From the NCBI GenBank assembly GCA_016748015.1, contig JAAOMT010000289.1, positions 259,639-323,638 on the forward strand: a DNA stretch of 64,000 nucleotides. The letters run 5' to 3'. This DNA comes from Geosiphon pyriformis (lineage: Eukaryota > Glomeromycota > Glomeromycetes > Archaeosporales > Geosiphonaceae). The first letter of the stretch is position 1. Every line of letters starts with the position of its first letter. Made by a program: the position numbers and the translations under genes. Below, piece after piece: positions 37,681 through 51,775 of the stretch. The notes below the pieces were generated by a model, which was given only the letters and a program-made list of their open reading frames with translations, was not told the origin of the DNA and did not search any database.

Positions 37681-39310
37681 ATTAATTAATATTTTTATAT
37701 ATATATAAAAATTTGATTTATATAATTAAAATTATAATTAATATATTTAAAATAATTTGTTTTTTTTAAATAAAATTTTTAAAACAAAATTAATTAAAAA
37801 AAATTTATGTTTAAAAATTAATATAATAATACTTTGTAAATATTTTAATTAATTAAGTTAATTAAGACTATATTATATATTAATAATAACAAAAATATTA
37901 TTTTAAAACCTAAAAAAAACAGATATTTTTTATTAAAACCAAAAACAATTAACAAATTTTTACAAATAAACAATATTTTTAAATAAAAAATTAACAAAAT
38001 TACTTTATTAAACAAAATAATATTAATTAACAAGTTATATTTTTTTAAATCTAATTTATATTTAATATATATTATAATTATACATATTTTTAGTAAATAA
38101 CTATTAAACTTGAAACAAAATCAATTATTTTAATATATATATACTTAGTATTATTAAAATTATTAAAAAAATTTTATATTATTTTTTAAAAATAAAGTTT
38201 TTATAAAAAACTATATAAAGCTAATTATTTTTAATAAAATTATATAAAGACTATAATATTAAAAAATACCAATAAAAAACTAAACTAAATTTTTTGTTAA
38301 TTAAAATAATTAAACAAAATAATTTTTTAAATATTATTAAATTTTACACAAAAATACATGAATAAAAAATTTTATTTAACTGTATTAAACATATTTAATA
38401 CTTAAATATAAAAAATTATAAAGTTTTTTTAAAATAACAATCAACAATTTTCTGTAAAAAATCTTTATAATATATATACAAACTGGCAAAAACTTTGTTA
38501 ATATGTTTAGTTAACATATATAAATCAAAATATTAAATCATAAATATTAGTTTTTAATTAATATTTCTAAAAATTAATAAATTTTAATTATATATAAAAA
38601 AAAATTTTGAACACTAGTTGTTAAAATAAAAAATATTGTATAATTTATAAAAAAATTTTGATTTTATTAAATATTATAATATAAATTAAGTAATGAATTA
38701 AAATTTTTTTATAAGTACAATTATTAATTAAATATATATATATAAATAAAAATATTTTATATAATATTATTTAATTAATTTAAGATTTATAAAGCTTTAA
38801 TGTAAAATTTAATAAATAAGTTTGTTTAAAATAGTATTATAATTACTTTATAAATAAAATAGATGTTAAAAATTTGTTTAATATTTAATTTAAATAGTTT
38901 TAATTGTTTTATGTAATTTATATTTTATATATAATAATTAAATTGTACTTGTATTGAGATTTTAAAAAAGTTTTCTTGACAAAATAATTAATAATTAATA
39001 ATTAATTATTACATTTTTATAATTTAAAATTATATAATGTTATTTTCATATTTTTGCAATATTTTTTGCTTAAATAATAATAAATTTAAATTTAAAATTT
39101 GAGTTAAGCAATTTTTTACTTATCACATAAAAAGTTAACAAAACAAAAAATAATTTTTTAATAACTAATAATAATAATATAATAATAATTCAGAATTTAA
39201 AAAAAACAAAATTTTTATTGATATAATAGTAAAAAAAGCAACCAAAATTATGTGTTTTAAATTTGGATTAACTAATACATGTAAAAATAAATGTATTTAA
39301 ACTTGATTCA
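37681..39310. other. AT-rich decayed repeat block
   Basis: The composition is extremely AT-rich. The sharp change to ordinary composition near 39310 marks the border of the repeat block. No frame or repeat family could be identified. Confidence 0.5.
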
Positions 39311-40563
39311 AGTAAAACCTGTCGTCTCAATCCCAAGTTTTTTATACTAATCTAATTTATTTTTTTAAAATCAAGCTTAGGTGTTTTTTAAAGCCTTGTA
39401 AGGTTTACCCAGCCTTCAAATAGAGCGGATGAGGTCATGGGTGGTAACTATGACAATTTTTTTCTTGGCGTCATACTCCAACTCTTCTTTTTCAGTTATT
39501 TTCAATAGGAGTCAAATCTATCCTAACTTTCTTAACTATTTCAATATTGTAATTTTGTGATAATTACTTTGAAAAATAAAGACAGTCTTTAATTGGAACA
39601 TACAGAATTTGAGAGCGATATACAAAGCTTGATGGATTTTCTGATTTCAAAATTTAAAAACCATCTGAATTTCTATTATTATCGCGCCAAACAAAATTTT
39701 GCCTCTTTATGTCATCAAAAGACCGACATTTAGTTTACGCTATCTAAAAGCAGCACAAGATCTAATCTTGCATGTTTGTTCGGCGTCGATGTTCGTATTT
39801 GCCTGAGAAATCGATGGATCGTGAGGTTGACAAAACGATTTGCAAAAGTTTTAACTTAAATTCTTGATCGTTTGGGATAGAAACGTAATAGCCGGGAATA
39901 CTTTTGCTTACGCGTCGTTTGTTATATATATATGTATTGTTCATTGGTATCATCATGCAATCATGTAATATTGACGATATAGTCGCAGCTGGAAGATGAC
40001 AATATGTATACAAGGTTAGCAGGAAACTAAAATCTTTTCTTGCAAAGTATTTAGGAACGTCACTCTATAAAGATATTTACATCAATAAACAAAAGACATT
40101 TTAATTTCAAGCCTTTGGATGATCCCAAACACACTTATCCACCTCTTCATCTGTCCCACTGGGACGTTATATTTGGTTTATGATCTTCGCAAATGGTTTT
40201 GTTTCCTTCTGAAGATTCTTCCCAAAATTCAAATCTAAGATTATATTTATATCTCATTCTAGAAATAGTCAAATTGTACGATTCATCGTTTCATTTGTTT
40301 TATTAAGTTAAAAGCCCATGAATGCTAGCGTCAATCATTAGTTTGGAAAATGGGTTTCATTTATCGAGAAAATCGACCTTCTATAGGCCTAGTTTGATTA
40401 AACTTTAATAACCGAGAAATTAAAGCATTGCAGCAGCTAATTGGGGGTCTGTATTCTATAAATCACGGGTTTACTAAAAATATACAGATAATCCCGGATC
40501 TTCCAAAAGTTAGACGCGTCTTTCTCTCAACTTTTCTAGCTTGTAAACCTTGAACTAAAAATC
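39311..40563. other. Intergenic region upstream of dCMP deaminase
   Basis: The composition is like that of the gene islands, with some CpG. A minus-strand ORF (39762-40013) of 83 codons has no recognisable family or clear splice partners; it could be an exon of an unrecognised gene. Otherwise nothing was found. Confidence 0.4.
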
Positions 40564-42051
40564 ATGTTCATAGGAATTGTTGGCTCACTATGTGCTGGAA
40601 AACATACTGTCGCAAAATGGCTTATTTCCACACACGGTTTCATCCATTTGGCTCTAAGTCAACGCGACCACTTTCCAATGGTCCCAGTGGAATTCGATAG
40701 CCCAGTGGAAATGTTACAACATGTTACGAAAAATTGGTCCGAGAATTTTGTCACTTGTGATATTGAGACTATTGATACGTTGGAATTGTTTAGGTTAGCG
40801 GGAGAATTTTCAACTATAGTTATCCTCAATTGCTGATCACACAGAGTTTCTCTTCAAAGAAATGCGTTTTTTTTTAATTTAAATAAATGTTGTCTATCTC
40901 TGTCGCTACTTCTCGATAGAAAACGACCATTTTTCCTGTTGATCTCCGTCGATAGTCCGGTGATGATGCGATATGCAAGATACCTAGATCGGTTAGTAGC
41001 AGAAATTTTCAACCTTCCCATATTTACTACCTAAATAATCGCTTGATAATCTTATTCTCCAGATTCCATAAACATGAAATTAACGAACCAACCTTGGAAG
41101 AATTCGTAATAGAAAGCGATCGACAACTCTACCAATATTATCCTATATCCTCGTTAAACTCACCCCTCTTTTCATTCAAACCGTTAGTCAAACACGGAAT
41201 TATGGAATCCCCTATTAGCGATATGATGAACTTGGCCGATATAAACGTGATTAACCCGTTTAGCGCCTTGCTCCCCTTCTATGCCCGTCTTCACAATTTG
41301 GGGATTACCAATCCGGAACGATTACGACCTTCATGGGATACTTATTTCATGCATATGTCCGATCTCGCGGCGCGTCGATCTAATTGTATGAAACGAAAGG
41401 TTGGATGCGTTTTGGTGAAGGATTGTCGTGTCATCGCTACCGGATATAATGGAACCCCAAGGGGTTTAAAGAATTGTAACGAGGGGGGATGTCAAAGGTG
41501 TAACGCGGCGGTACCTTGTGGTCATGCGTTAGACACGTGTTTATGTTTGCATGCTGAGGAGAATGCTTTGCTGGAGGCTGGAAGAGAGCGTGTCGGCAAT
41601 GGGTGTACATTATATTGTAATACGTAAGTTTGAAGATGTGATTGATTGTTGAAATTCTTAATGTTCCTACTAAAAAAAAATTTATATCTTTAATTTCCTA
41701 AAGATGCCCTTGTCTGAGTAAGTTTTAAAAGATTGTTGGGGGTTTTTTTAATCAGGTCTCGTGCTTTCCCTAAATTCTTTTTATTTTCATCAATTCTATC
41801 ACAAACATAGGATGCACCGTGAAATTGATTCAAGTCGGTGTCAGGGAAGTCGTTTATAATTTGTAAGTTATATCTAATCATATTCTTGATCTTTTGTTTT
41901 TTCCGAGGTGACCAAACCCTAAACAAACCAAAAACATTACAGATCTTACGGAATGGATGATAAAACTGCAGGACTTTTACGAGAAGCCGGTGTCAAATTA
42001 CGACAACATTCGGCGCCGATCATTCGAAAGCGAATATCTAATAGTAATTGA
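40564..42051 (+). CDS. DCD1: Deoxycytidylate (dCMP) deaminase
   Basis: The model has six exons: 40564-40793, 40920-40991, 41063-41623, 41704-41717, 41811-41862 and 41943-42051 (1,038 nt, 345 aa; yeast Dcd1 is 312). The enzyme converts dCMP to dUMP for thymidylate synthesis. The N-terminal third is the fungal P-loop-like extension, GIVGSLCAGKHT, with RPFFLLISVDSPV further on. The deaminase domain starts at RPSWDTYFM and has SNCMKRKVGCVLV, GYNGTPRG, a Cys/His cluster (NEGGCQRCN, CLCLHAEENALLEAG) and the zinc ligands in TCPCLRC. His and Glu of HAEE are the catalytic pair. The second Cys pair is encoded across a 14-nt exon 4 and exon 5. The family is usually regulated allosterically by dCTP and dTTP. 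Confidence 0.94.
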
Positions 42052-42883
42052 CCATGGAATTGATTTATTCACATTATACAATTAGCAACTGTATCCATTA
42101 TTTTAATATAATAGTTTAATTTTTTTAATACACACCACTATTTCAAAATTCAAAAACTAATATCGCTATCCCACATTATTAAAAATAAGTTATCCTATTT
42201 GTAAAGCTGTTAAAAAAAACCAATTATTAATCCTCGATAAAAATATAAATCAATTATTTTCAACCGTCACAACGTGTTTTAAACTGAATAAATGAAATTT
42301 TGGTGTATAAGTGTATATATAAATGTGAAGGTATGTATGTATGCGTGTGTATATATATAAATCAAGATCTATAGTAAGAATCGATGTACAAACTCTGTTG
42401 ACCGATTTGAAATAAATAAATAAATAAAAGGATCAAATTTGGGGCTAAGGTGAGGATGAGTTTAGAAAGTCGAAAATAATGATAAATAATATTCTACACT
42501 AGAAATTTTTGGGTATGTGGGTTTTTTTTGGCGGGATGAGGAGGATGAATGAGGGTGGTGAGGAGAAGGATGATGATGATGATGATATTGATGATGGTAA
42601 GAGATTGAGGGGAGGTGATGAAGAGAGTAAAAGAATGTTTATTATTGCTTAGGTGCCTAAAGGGTGGTGGGGAAAGAAAGGAGTCAACCGAGGTATAAAC
42701 CGCCGGAAAAAGATATATATATTATCCACATAGAGAAATAAATTCATTTTTCCAAAATAAGAAGTTAGAAAGACCCAAATTGCAAATGCAATGAGAGCAC
42801 AACAATATCGATTCCTCCGATCATTACAAAGAAAAAATACAAAGAGAACACTGTCACTAAGGAAGCAACCTGTTAACCACCTT
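42052..42883. other. Convergent intergenic region
   Basis: This lies between the 3' ends of DCD1 and the coiled-coil gene. It holds GTAT and TA-rich short repeats (42320-42365) and a (GAT)n array (42569-42596). No coding frame was recognised. Confidence 0.6.
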
Positions 42884-45269
42884 TTACATGTACATTGATA
42901 CTACTTGACGCCGATGATTGCCATTTTGTTTGTAGGAATCGAAATGGTCACTTGAACTGTTTTTACGATTTTTCATGCTTTTACTTTTTTTTGATTTGGT
43001 CACTGTCTTCCAGCCTTCATTTTCTTCGATTGGTTTTAGTGGGGACTTTGGTTCCGATTTTGGTTCTGGTTTGATTTCAATCGGGAGAGGGTTAGTGGGT
43101 TCGGATGGAGTCATTGGTGGGGTAGGAAGTGGATTAGAGCATGTATTTTCGACGTTTGGAGATTCGAGTGAACGTTCAAGTTGACGAGCCTGTGAAGAAT
43201 TCCTCGATGATTTTGAGCTAGCAATAGATTTCGCGGAACTCGTGCTCGTTGTCCGCGATCGGAAACCATTTGAAGTCAATTCGGTCTCACTCAACGATTT
43301 CAATAAACGGGCGTTTTCCAATCGCAATAGTTCAAGTGCTTTTTTGGCTTCTTCTATTTCCCGTGCTAGTAAAGAGTATCCTTGCACTGGTTATTACCCG
43401 GGTCAACAAGTCCACAGATTACTAATAAACTTAATTACTCACTAAATAATAAAAGAAGTGATACTTACTTTGAGCTTGTGTTTTTTGACGTAATTTTGCA
43501 TTCTCCGCTCCGACTTCATGATGCTTCTTTGAGTCTTCGACTGTTAAAAAAATCAAAAAAGGAAATTGTGAGCGACAGGAAAAAAACAAATGAGCGGAAT
43601 AGAACAAACAATACACACTCTTTTTGTTTGCCAAATTTTTGTTTTCACTTTGTAATTGTTTTATGGTCTGTGCATTTTGGGTTAATTGTTTCTTCTGTCG
43701 TTCAATTTGTATTTTATTGTTCTCGAGTTGAATACCAAGACTCGAGATCTCATTACGGAGATTCTCGACGAGAATCTTAGCATCATTTTCCTGATTTCTC
43801 AGTACCATCGCGGTAAATTCGTCTTTTGAGGCCAGTTCTAGACGACACGAGTCCAATTCCGTTCGAGTACGATCAAGTTCTGATTTGGAAAGGTCCAGTG
43901 CTGATTTTGTATCATCCATTACTCGATTAAGTTCACCCAGTTCGGACATGACATCTCTGAAAGCTTTTTGAGTCATCTGTAGATCACGATTCGCATCTCG
44001 TCGTAAGGATTCAGCTTCCGTGGCTTCAGCTCGAACTTTTTCTAGTTCATTTTGAAGTTGAGCCAATTGGGCAGGATTATCTTTAAGGGTGATCCTGGCT
44101 TGTTCCAATTCATGCTTGGCTTGAGCCAATTGAGCGGGTAAATTCTTTGAGATTGCTTTGGCTTGTTCCAGCTCTCTCTGTAGATGAGCGATCTGAGCGG
44201 GTAATTCCTGATTGGTTGCTCGAGTTTCCTCGAGTTCTTGCTTGGTGAAGACAAGTTGGTGTGAGATATCTAAAAGGGCAGATTGTGTTCGGTCATTGTC
44301 ACGATTCACAACAGCGAGATCATGTCGAGCATTGGTTAATGATCGATTTGTTTCTTCGAGTTTTTTCATGAGGTCAAGTAATTTAGTGTGTGATTCATTT
44401 AATGCGGATTTTGTCTCGTCAAGCTCCTTTGTAGAATTGTCCAAAAGTTGTCTAGTCTTTAAGAATTGAGAATTTTTTTCTTTGACTTCAGCGTGAGAAT
44501 GATTTAACTGGGCCGACATATTTTCAAGAGCCTGATCTTTTGTCCTGAAAGCACCATTAACATTTTCCAAGGTTGCTTTTGTCTGTTTGAGCAATGTTTG
44601 GGCATCCTCAAGTGCCTTGTCTTTATTTTGGAGAGCGGTTGTGGCTTGTTTTTGGGCCATTTGTGCGTCCTCTAGGGACTTATCCTTTAGTTGTAAAGCA
44701 GCCTCGGCATGTTTTAGAGATATCTTTAATTCATCAAGTTTCGCCAAAGCGATTTCTAGCTGTTGTTCTTTATCCTTTAGTAGAGAATCTTTTGAGAATA
44801 GCAGGGAATCTTTATTCTGAAGCAGTGAAGTTGATTTTTCAAGTTCAATGACGAGAGCTTGAATACGTTCTTGTAATTCTTCAATCGTTTCTCGAGCACG
44901 AGCCAAGTCCACCTGGAGACTTTCATTAAGCTGAGATAGGTTAGAGTTAGAGTCAACCAATTCAAGGTTCACTGCTTCGAGTCGATCTTTCGTGGCTTCT
45001 AATTCTTTCTTTATGACAGCTTCACCGTTTCTAAACCTTTCAACCTCGTTCTTTAAGTTTCGAACGTCGTCGTTTTCCACCTGGTGCTTTTTGGTTTTTA
45101 TACTCCATTTGCTATGCCAACCGTCACTTTTTACCTTTGTAGAAATTGGAGAAGTTGGTAGTGAAATTGGTTCTTTTTCCACCACTGTGTCAATACTACG
45201 GATAGTATTAACAGTGGGGTTATTAGAGTTGGCAGTTACCGTAGAAGAATTATTGTTTTTATTATTGTG

Positions 45270-45318
<49 letters not shown>

Positions 45319-45368
45319 TTTTTACTAAAGAGACGACTTGGTGATAGGATGCTTCTTCTTGACTTCAT
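42884..45368 (-). CDS. Large coiled-coil protein, family not recognised
   Basis: The model has three exons: 45368-43619, 43540-43469 and 43386-42884 (2,325 nt, 774 aa; in phase). The N-terminus is basic (MKSRRSILSPSRLFSKK), then comes a run of about 14 Asn encoded by an AAT microsatellite. From about residue 85 to 640 it is a long Lys/Glu/Leu/Gln-rich coiled coil with internal repeats, such as several LEDAQ and QLAQ-HELEQA segments. The C-terminal 130 residues are Ser-rich, then Pro-rich with alternating KPEPKSEPKSP, and end in a basic GWKTVTKSKKSK stretch. No enzymatic motif is present. A cytoskeletal, tethering or polarity scaffold role is possible but is only a guess from architecture. The exon 1 donor (GTGTGT) is less certain than the rest. 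Confidence 0.8.
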
Positions 45369-45889
45369 TTTTCTCTGTTAATGGGGAGGAGGGGGGGGGG
45401 GAGAATTTGAGGTTTTTTTTTGATTTTTTCTATTATATAACAAAAGTTAGATAGAGCAGCCTAGAGAGCTTGCTAACTACAATTAAAACAGTAGAAGCAG
45501 TAACACCTTGAGAACAGTACTTGGAGTCAATTCAAGTAGGTCAGGTAGATAGTCTAACAGTATAATTTTTTCTTTTTACTAAAAGGAGTAAAGATAGGAG
45601 AACTAAGAGAGTAAGAAGGGTGAGGAAATTTGGGAAAAAAGAGCAAGAATAAAAAAACTTTGAAAGGCAGAACGATAGATAAAGTAGTAGTAGTTGTAGT
45701 AGTAGTAGTAGTAGATAATAGTAAACAGACAACAATAACAGGACCTCTCGTTACAAAGCCTCCCTGCAAAGAAGAAAAAGGGAATAGAATGGGGGCAGTA
45801 AAAATAGAAATAAGAAATTGACAAAATAAGAAATAGGGAAAAAAATTAGATGGTAAACGTTTATGGGTTTTTTTTTTAATTTTTTTTTG

Positions 45890-45933
<44 letters not shown>

Positions 45934-45938
45934 AAAAA
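45369..45938. other. Upstream region of coiled-coil gene with low-complexity tracts
   Basis: This holds a poly-G run (about 45391-45401), a (GTA)n array (45686-45722) and poly-A (from 45894) running into the assembly gap. It probably includes the promoter of the coiled-coil gene. No gene was recognised. Confidence 0.6.
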
Positions 45939-46716
45939 NNNNNNNNNNNNNNNNNNNNNNNNNNNNNNNNNNNNNNNNNNNNNNNNNNNNNNNNNNNNNN
46001 NNNNNNNNNNNNNNNNNNNNNNNNNNNNNNNNNNNNNNNNNNNNNNNNNNNNNNNNNNNNNNNNNNNNNNNNNNNNNNNNNNNNNNNNNNNNNNNNNNNN
46101 NNNNNNNNNNNNNNNNNNNNNNNNNNNNNNNNNNNNNNNNNNNNNNNNNNNNNNNNNNNNNNNNNNNNNNNNNNNNNNNNNNNNNNNNNNNNNNNNNNNN
46201 NNNNNNNNNNNNNNNNNNNNNNNNNNNNNNNNNNNNNNNNNNNNNNNNNNNNNNNNNNNNNNNNNNNNNNNNNNNNNNNNNNNNNNNNNNNNNNNNNNNN
46301 NNNNNNNNNNNNNNNNNNNNNNNNNNNNNNNNNNNNNNNNNNNNNNNNNNNNNNNNNNNNNNNNNNNNNNNNNNNNNNNNNNNNNNNNNNNNNNNNNNNN
46401 NNNNNNNNNNNNNNNNNNNNNNNNNNNNNNNNNNNNNNNNNNNNNNNNNNNNNNNNNNNNNNNNNNNNNNNNNNNNNNNNNNNNNNNNNNNNNNNNNNNN
46501 NNNNNNNNNNNNNNNNNNNNNNNNNNNNNNNNNNNNNNNNNNNNNNNNNNNNNNNNNNNNNNNNNNNNNNNNNNNNNNNNNNNNNNNNNNNNNNNNNNNN
46601 NNNNNNNNNNNNNNNNNNNNNNNNNNNNNNNNNNNNNNNNNNNNNNNNNNNNNNNNNNNNNNNNNNNNNNNNNNNNNNNNNNNNNNNNNNNNNNNNNNNN
46701 NNNNNNNNNNNNNNNN
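45939..46716. other. Assembly gap (778 N)
   Basis: This is a run of N between poly-A on the left and a long TAA array on the right. The two long X-containing reading frames across it are artefacts. Confidence 1.
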
Positions 46717-46856
<140 letters not shown>

Positions 46857-47615
46857 ATCTTTAATGGAGGATAATTTTTTTAAAATTAGAAAATAACTTT
46901 TGTGATACGAATGCAAAGAAATTATAGATTTCATAGAAATTTACAAACAGCAATGTGAACAGTGAAAAGTGATTAAACTTTAATTTTAAAAATAAGTGTT
47001 TCCATAACGAAAGAAAAGGATTAACCTTTCTATCCAGTTTTATTTCATACATTTGTGCATGTACATGTATAATGTATAATGTACATGTATCTCTATCATA
47101 TTTCCTATTATATTCTCTATTAAATTTTTTTTTTTGAATAGCCGGGAACATTTTATTTTGGATCCGGTTTACAATCTGGTTCATTATCATGTTAAAATTT
47201 TTTTTTAAAATTAAAATTAAAAAAAAAAAAAGGTTTTCCATGGAGAATTAAAGCAGTGTCTTATCTTCAATGCAGACGATGCATAGAGAAAGAGCCTGTC
47301 AAAAAAAAAATGTCCATTACGAATGGTAAGGATGATGATGACAATGATGATAATTATAGAAACATCATCATATTTTATAATCCATTGCATAAATAAATAT
47401 ATAAATATATATATATTTATATACATATATAAATTTCTAAATGAGTTCACAAAAGAAAAAAAATCACCAAATACAATTGATTATTTCATCACACGATAGG
47501 ATATCAATATATATTTTTTTTTGGAAATTCCATGAACCACTCATTAGTGGTGAACCCTTTTTTTTTTTTTTCAATATAAATTAAATTATGCAAAATTTCA
47601 AATTTTTATTTTATT

Positions 47616-47648
<33 letters not shown>

Positions 47649-47881
47649 GAAGGTAGAATTTTAAATTCCCCATGTAACCAGTTAAAATTAAAATCAAATA
47701 TCTTTAATGCTATTATTATCATTAATGAATGCATTAATTTATTTCCAATTAAATGACATACATCTTTGGTAATACCATTAATTCTTAATATGAATTGATA
47801 TTACACACGGTGGAAAAAAAAATTTTTGGAAATTTTTCTTATTCAATCTTTATAGTCTCACCTCATCTCACATCAACTCAC

Positions 47882-48553
<672 letters not shown>

Positions 48554-48878
48554 GACCAAAAATAATCATAGCGGATCATATGCTAAGACATTGCTGAGAA
48601 ATCAAGTTTCATCATTACTAAAAAAATCATTTCCAGGGCTTCTTTGAATTAGGTCAAATTGATTTATTTTATTTTATTTTATTTTGTTTTATTTTATTTT
48701 ATTTTCCTGCCTGGAAATGGCAACTAACCATTTGATACACCATAATCCTCTCATCCTTTCCCAGTAAATTTACACATTACTTTTACTCTCCCCGGTTTAC
48801 AAATCCCTTGATCAAGTTTTTTCCATTGTTTTGGTTAGTTAGTTTTTGTAAAAACAAACAGAAAATAATAAAACAAAT

Positions 48879-48897
48879 GATAATAATAATAATAATA

Positions 48898-48929
<32 letters not shown>
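48879..48929. repeat. (TAA)n then (ATT)n microsatellite
   Basis: The array switches strand polarity near 48898, from TAA to ATT units, making a short palindrome. Confidence 0.95.
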
Positions 48930-49449
48930 CTCCCCCTTGGATCCTACTATTATTATCATTAATTTTCCCAATAAAAAATTTTTGTTTTCGGCGTGGGGTC
49001 AACTACAAATAACTTTATTTTGATGATATTTCGGTAAATTTTCACGTTTAAACATCAAATTTCTTTGTCTGATTTTTTTGCCGCCCGATCTTTTTTCTGA
49101 TTATTTTTTCAACAAATTATTTGTTTATCATTTAAGATCGTGATAAAAAAATAAACCACTACTAAGACAGACAGACAGACAGATAGACAGATAGACAGAG
49201 ACATACACACACAAACATTATATATTGAAATTTTGTGAGAAAAGGGAATTTTCCCATTGCTCTCCGTACTTCCCCTCATCATTCCTTCATTCTTCTGCTG
49301 CTTCTACTTCTTCTTCTTATTCTTCATCATTATGATCACATAATCATAATACAAATAACCGACTGGCATGATATCAGATTTTTAACTTGATTTTTCTAAT
49401 GGGGAATTTTACTTTGGGAACCTTTTTCCATCACGACAACAACGACAAC

Positions 49450-49512
49450 GATGATGATAATGATAATGATAATGATAATGATAATGATAATGATAATGAT
49501 AACAATGATAAA
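49450..49512. repeat. (GATAAT)n minisatellite
   Basis: About eight hexanucleotide units follow GAT repeats; the plus frame would read as Asp-Asn repeats. No gene context supports coding. Confidence 0.9.
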
Positions 49513-50774
49513 CAGCGCCATTTTCGATTAGTAAAGAATTTTCGATGTGGCGTAAATAATGACTGCAGTAAACAAAGATCACCTTTTCCGAGAAAACAAT
49601 AGAGAAATTCTAATTTTACATTCTCTACTCACTCTGACTTAATCACTTATTTTCACTTTACTTATTTACTATTCGTTCAAAATTCATTTTAAATTAAAAG
49701 TTCTAAAAGATTCTGTTCACGACAGGATGTAATTAAGTAAATCCTTCTCTTTTTTAACTCAAAACCCCAAAATTCTCTAATCGATCTTCGAATCATTATC
49801 AAAATATTTCATTTAGATAAACTACAACTTTCCCCCAATTCAAATTTCCCTGTGAGGAAACGCGAGAAGGATACATTGGATCAAATTACGGCAATCACTA
49901 TATTTGGATAAATTTCAAAAAAAATTAAAATTAAAATTAAAATTTCAACCACCTCAACCAATCATCATCATCCCCTAATAATCTATTTACCAATTCGTAC
50001 ATGGCCATAGATTATTTAAGAAAAAAAAAACCAGTTCTTTAACCTGTCGTAAAAATAAACATTACAGATTATTACCTGTTAACCTTTAAACAACAACAAC
50101 AACAACTTTTGCGACCCCACGAGTTCTTTTTTGATTTTTACCAAATACAATGGCACAACAGGAAAATTTTTCTCGACATTTTGCTTTTAAATTTTGTACC
50201 GCATTACGGCAGGATTGAGAATTACCCTATGACCTTATTCAATGCTTTGTACCCACTTGGGAAATTTGTTTTACCCATTGAAAACACGTGTCGTATCGTA
50301 TCGTATCGTTGTCTCATTAGATCCATTTAAAATTGTAAATATTAATCAATTAATTAAAGAAAATTTTATTTCATTCAAAAAAAAAAAGTAATAATTTTTT
50401 TTTATAAACCATATTTAATTAGCAAAACAAACGCGATATGGTCTACGGCACGTGATTTACAAATATCACCTCACCAATGAAAAAAATATTGTTAAATAAA
50501 ATTTAATATGAATTAATTATTTAATTAATTAATTAAAATAGCAATTTTTATATATTTTATTAAAACTAAAAATTATTTTTTAAAAATAAAAAATAAAAAA
50601 ACTCATTTATTTATTAATTTATTTATTTAATTATTTATGTAATATATTTATTTTTATTTCATTCAAATCTTTAATAATAAGAAACGAATGATTGGTTAAA
50701 AAAATTATTGATCAGATAAAGAAATTTTTTATCAAAATGTACGATCCAGTCTAGTTTGGCAACCCTCATTAAAA

Positions 50775-51290
50775 ATGTCTAATTTTGTGAAAGGTGTTTC
50801 CCCTTCTGCAATCCAATACGATGGCTCCAAGCTCCGAATTTTAATTCTTCACACTCGTTGGAATCTTCAAGTTGTTGAAGCGCTTGTACAAGGTGCTCAG
50901 CATACACTAGTGAAAAAATATAACGTTGATCCTAAAAATATTATCCTAGAGTCAGTACCTGGCTCTTTCGAACTGCCGTTCGCCGCGCGACAGTGCATTA
51001 TCACTTCAGAAAAAACTATTCGTTATGATGCAGTCATATGTATTGGAGTCTTGATAAAAGGTGCTACGATGCATTTTGAATACATTAGTGACGCGATAGC
51101 TCATGGTGTAATGCGTGTTGGTTTGGATACCAACGTACCTTGCATCTTTGGCGTCCTAGCTTGTCTAACAGATGAACAAGCATTAGAGCGAGCTGGGCTT
51201 GGAAATAATCCATCGAAACATAACCATGGGGTTGATTGGGCTCAATGTGCTGTTGAAATGGCTTATAAAACTCGTTATAGTTGGGTTTAA
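50775..51290 (+). CDS. RIB4: 6,7-dimethyl-8-ribityllumazine synthase
   Basis: This single exon of 171 aa has the family's usual length. The enzyme condenses 5-amino-6-ribitylaminouracil with 3,4-dihydroxybutanone 4-phosphate in the penultimate step of riboflavin synthesis. Active-site segments are visible: TRWN near residue 29 (aromatic stacking residue), PGSFELPFAAR, GVLIKGATMHFEYI (with the catalytic His and ribityl-binding residues), GVMRVG and FGVLACLTDEQALERAG. The C-terminus, WAQCAVEMAYKTRYSW, is typical of the pentameric fungal enzymes. No intron is present, unlike its multi-exon neighbours. The ATG at 50775 is the first in frame and gives the standard N-terminus. Confidence 0.97.
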   Translation: MSNFVKGVSPSAIQYDGSKLRILILHTRWNLQVVEALVQGAQHTLVKKYNVDPKNIILESVPGSFELPFAARQCIITSEKTIRYDAVICIGVLIKGATMHFEYISDAIAHGVMRVGLDTNVPCIFGVLACLTDEQALERAGLGNNPSKHNHGVDWAQCAVEMAYKTRYSWV

Positions 51291-51740
51291 AATTAAAATA
51301 ATAACGATATTCTAAATCATTCAATCAATTCTTTTGTTCAAAGTAAAAACTAGATTTCTAAATTTAGCTTCTCACAATAAAGTTTATACCTTTTCAATTC
51401 TTAATATCCTTCTCTTTTCGAAAATATAATTGAAGGTTTTATTTTTGTCATATACCCACGTTAATTGTACTAATGAGATCTAGGTGGCAAATGAAATATC
51501 AATTATCCTCATATTTAAAATCAATAAACTTTATATTCCAGGATCCTCCAAAAGTACTAATAGTTTTCACATTATTAATAGTAATTCCTTCACGACTCGT
51601 TCACTTCGAAATGTTTCTCATTAACATACTATATATATATATGTGTGTATGTATGTATGTATGTTTGTTTTTTGAGTATTGATTTTTTTGATTTTTTTAC
51701 AAAAAGTTATTTGAATTTTTCCTTTATTTCTTGTAATTAA

Positions 51741-51745
<5 letters not shown>
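51291..51745. other. Region downstream of RIB4
   Basis: This is the presumed 3' UTR and terminator side of RIB4, with a (GTAT)n array (about 51641-51665). No coding frame was recognised. Confidence 0.5.

Positions 51746-51773
<28 letters not shown>
51746..51773. repeat. (TA)n microsatellite
   Basis: A fourteen-unit TA array lies at the border where gene-like DNA gives way to the AT-rich repeat block. Confidence 0.95.

Positions 51774-51775
<2 letters not shown>

Noticed and set aside
49387-49602. Asp/Asn-repeat ORF
   Set aside because: It is generated by the GATAAT array; flanking codons show no family and no splice partners.
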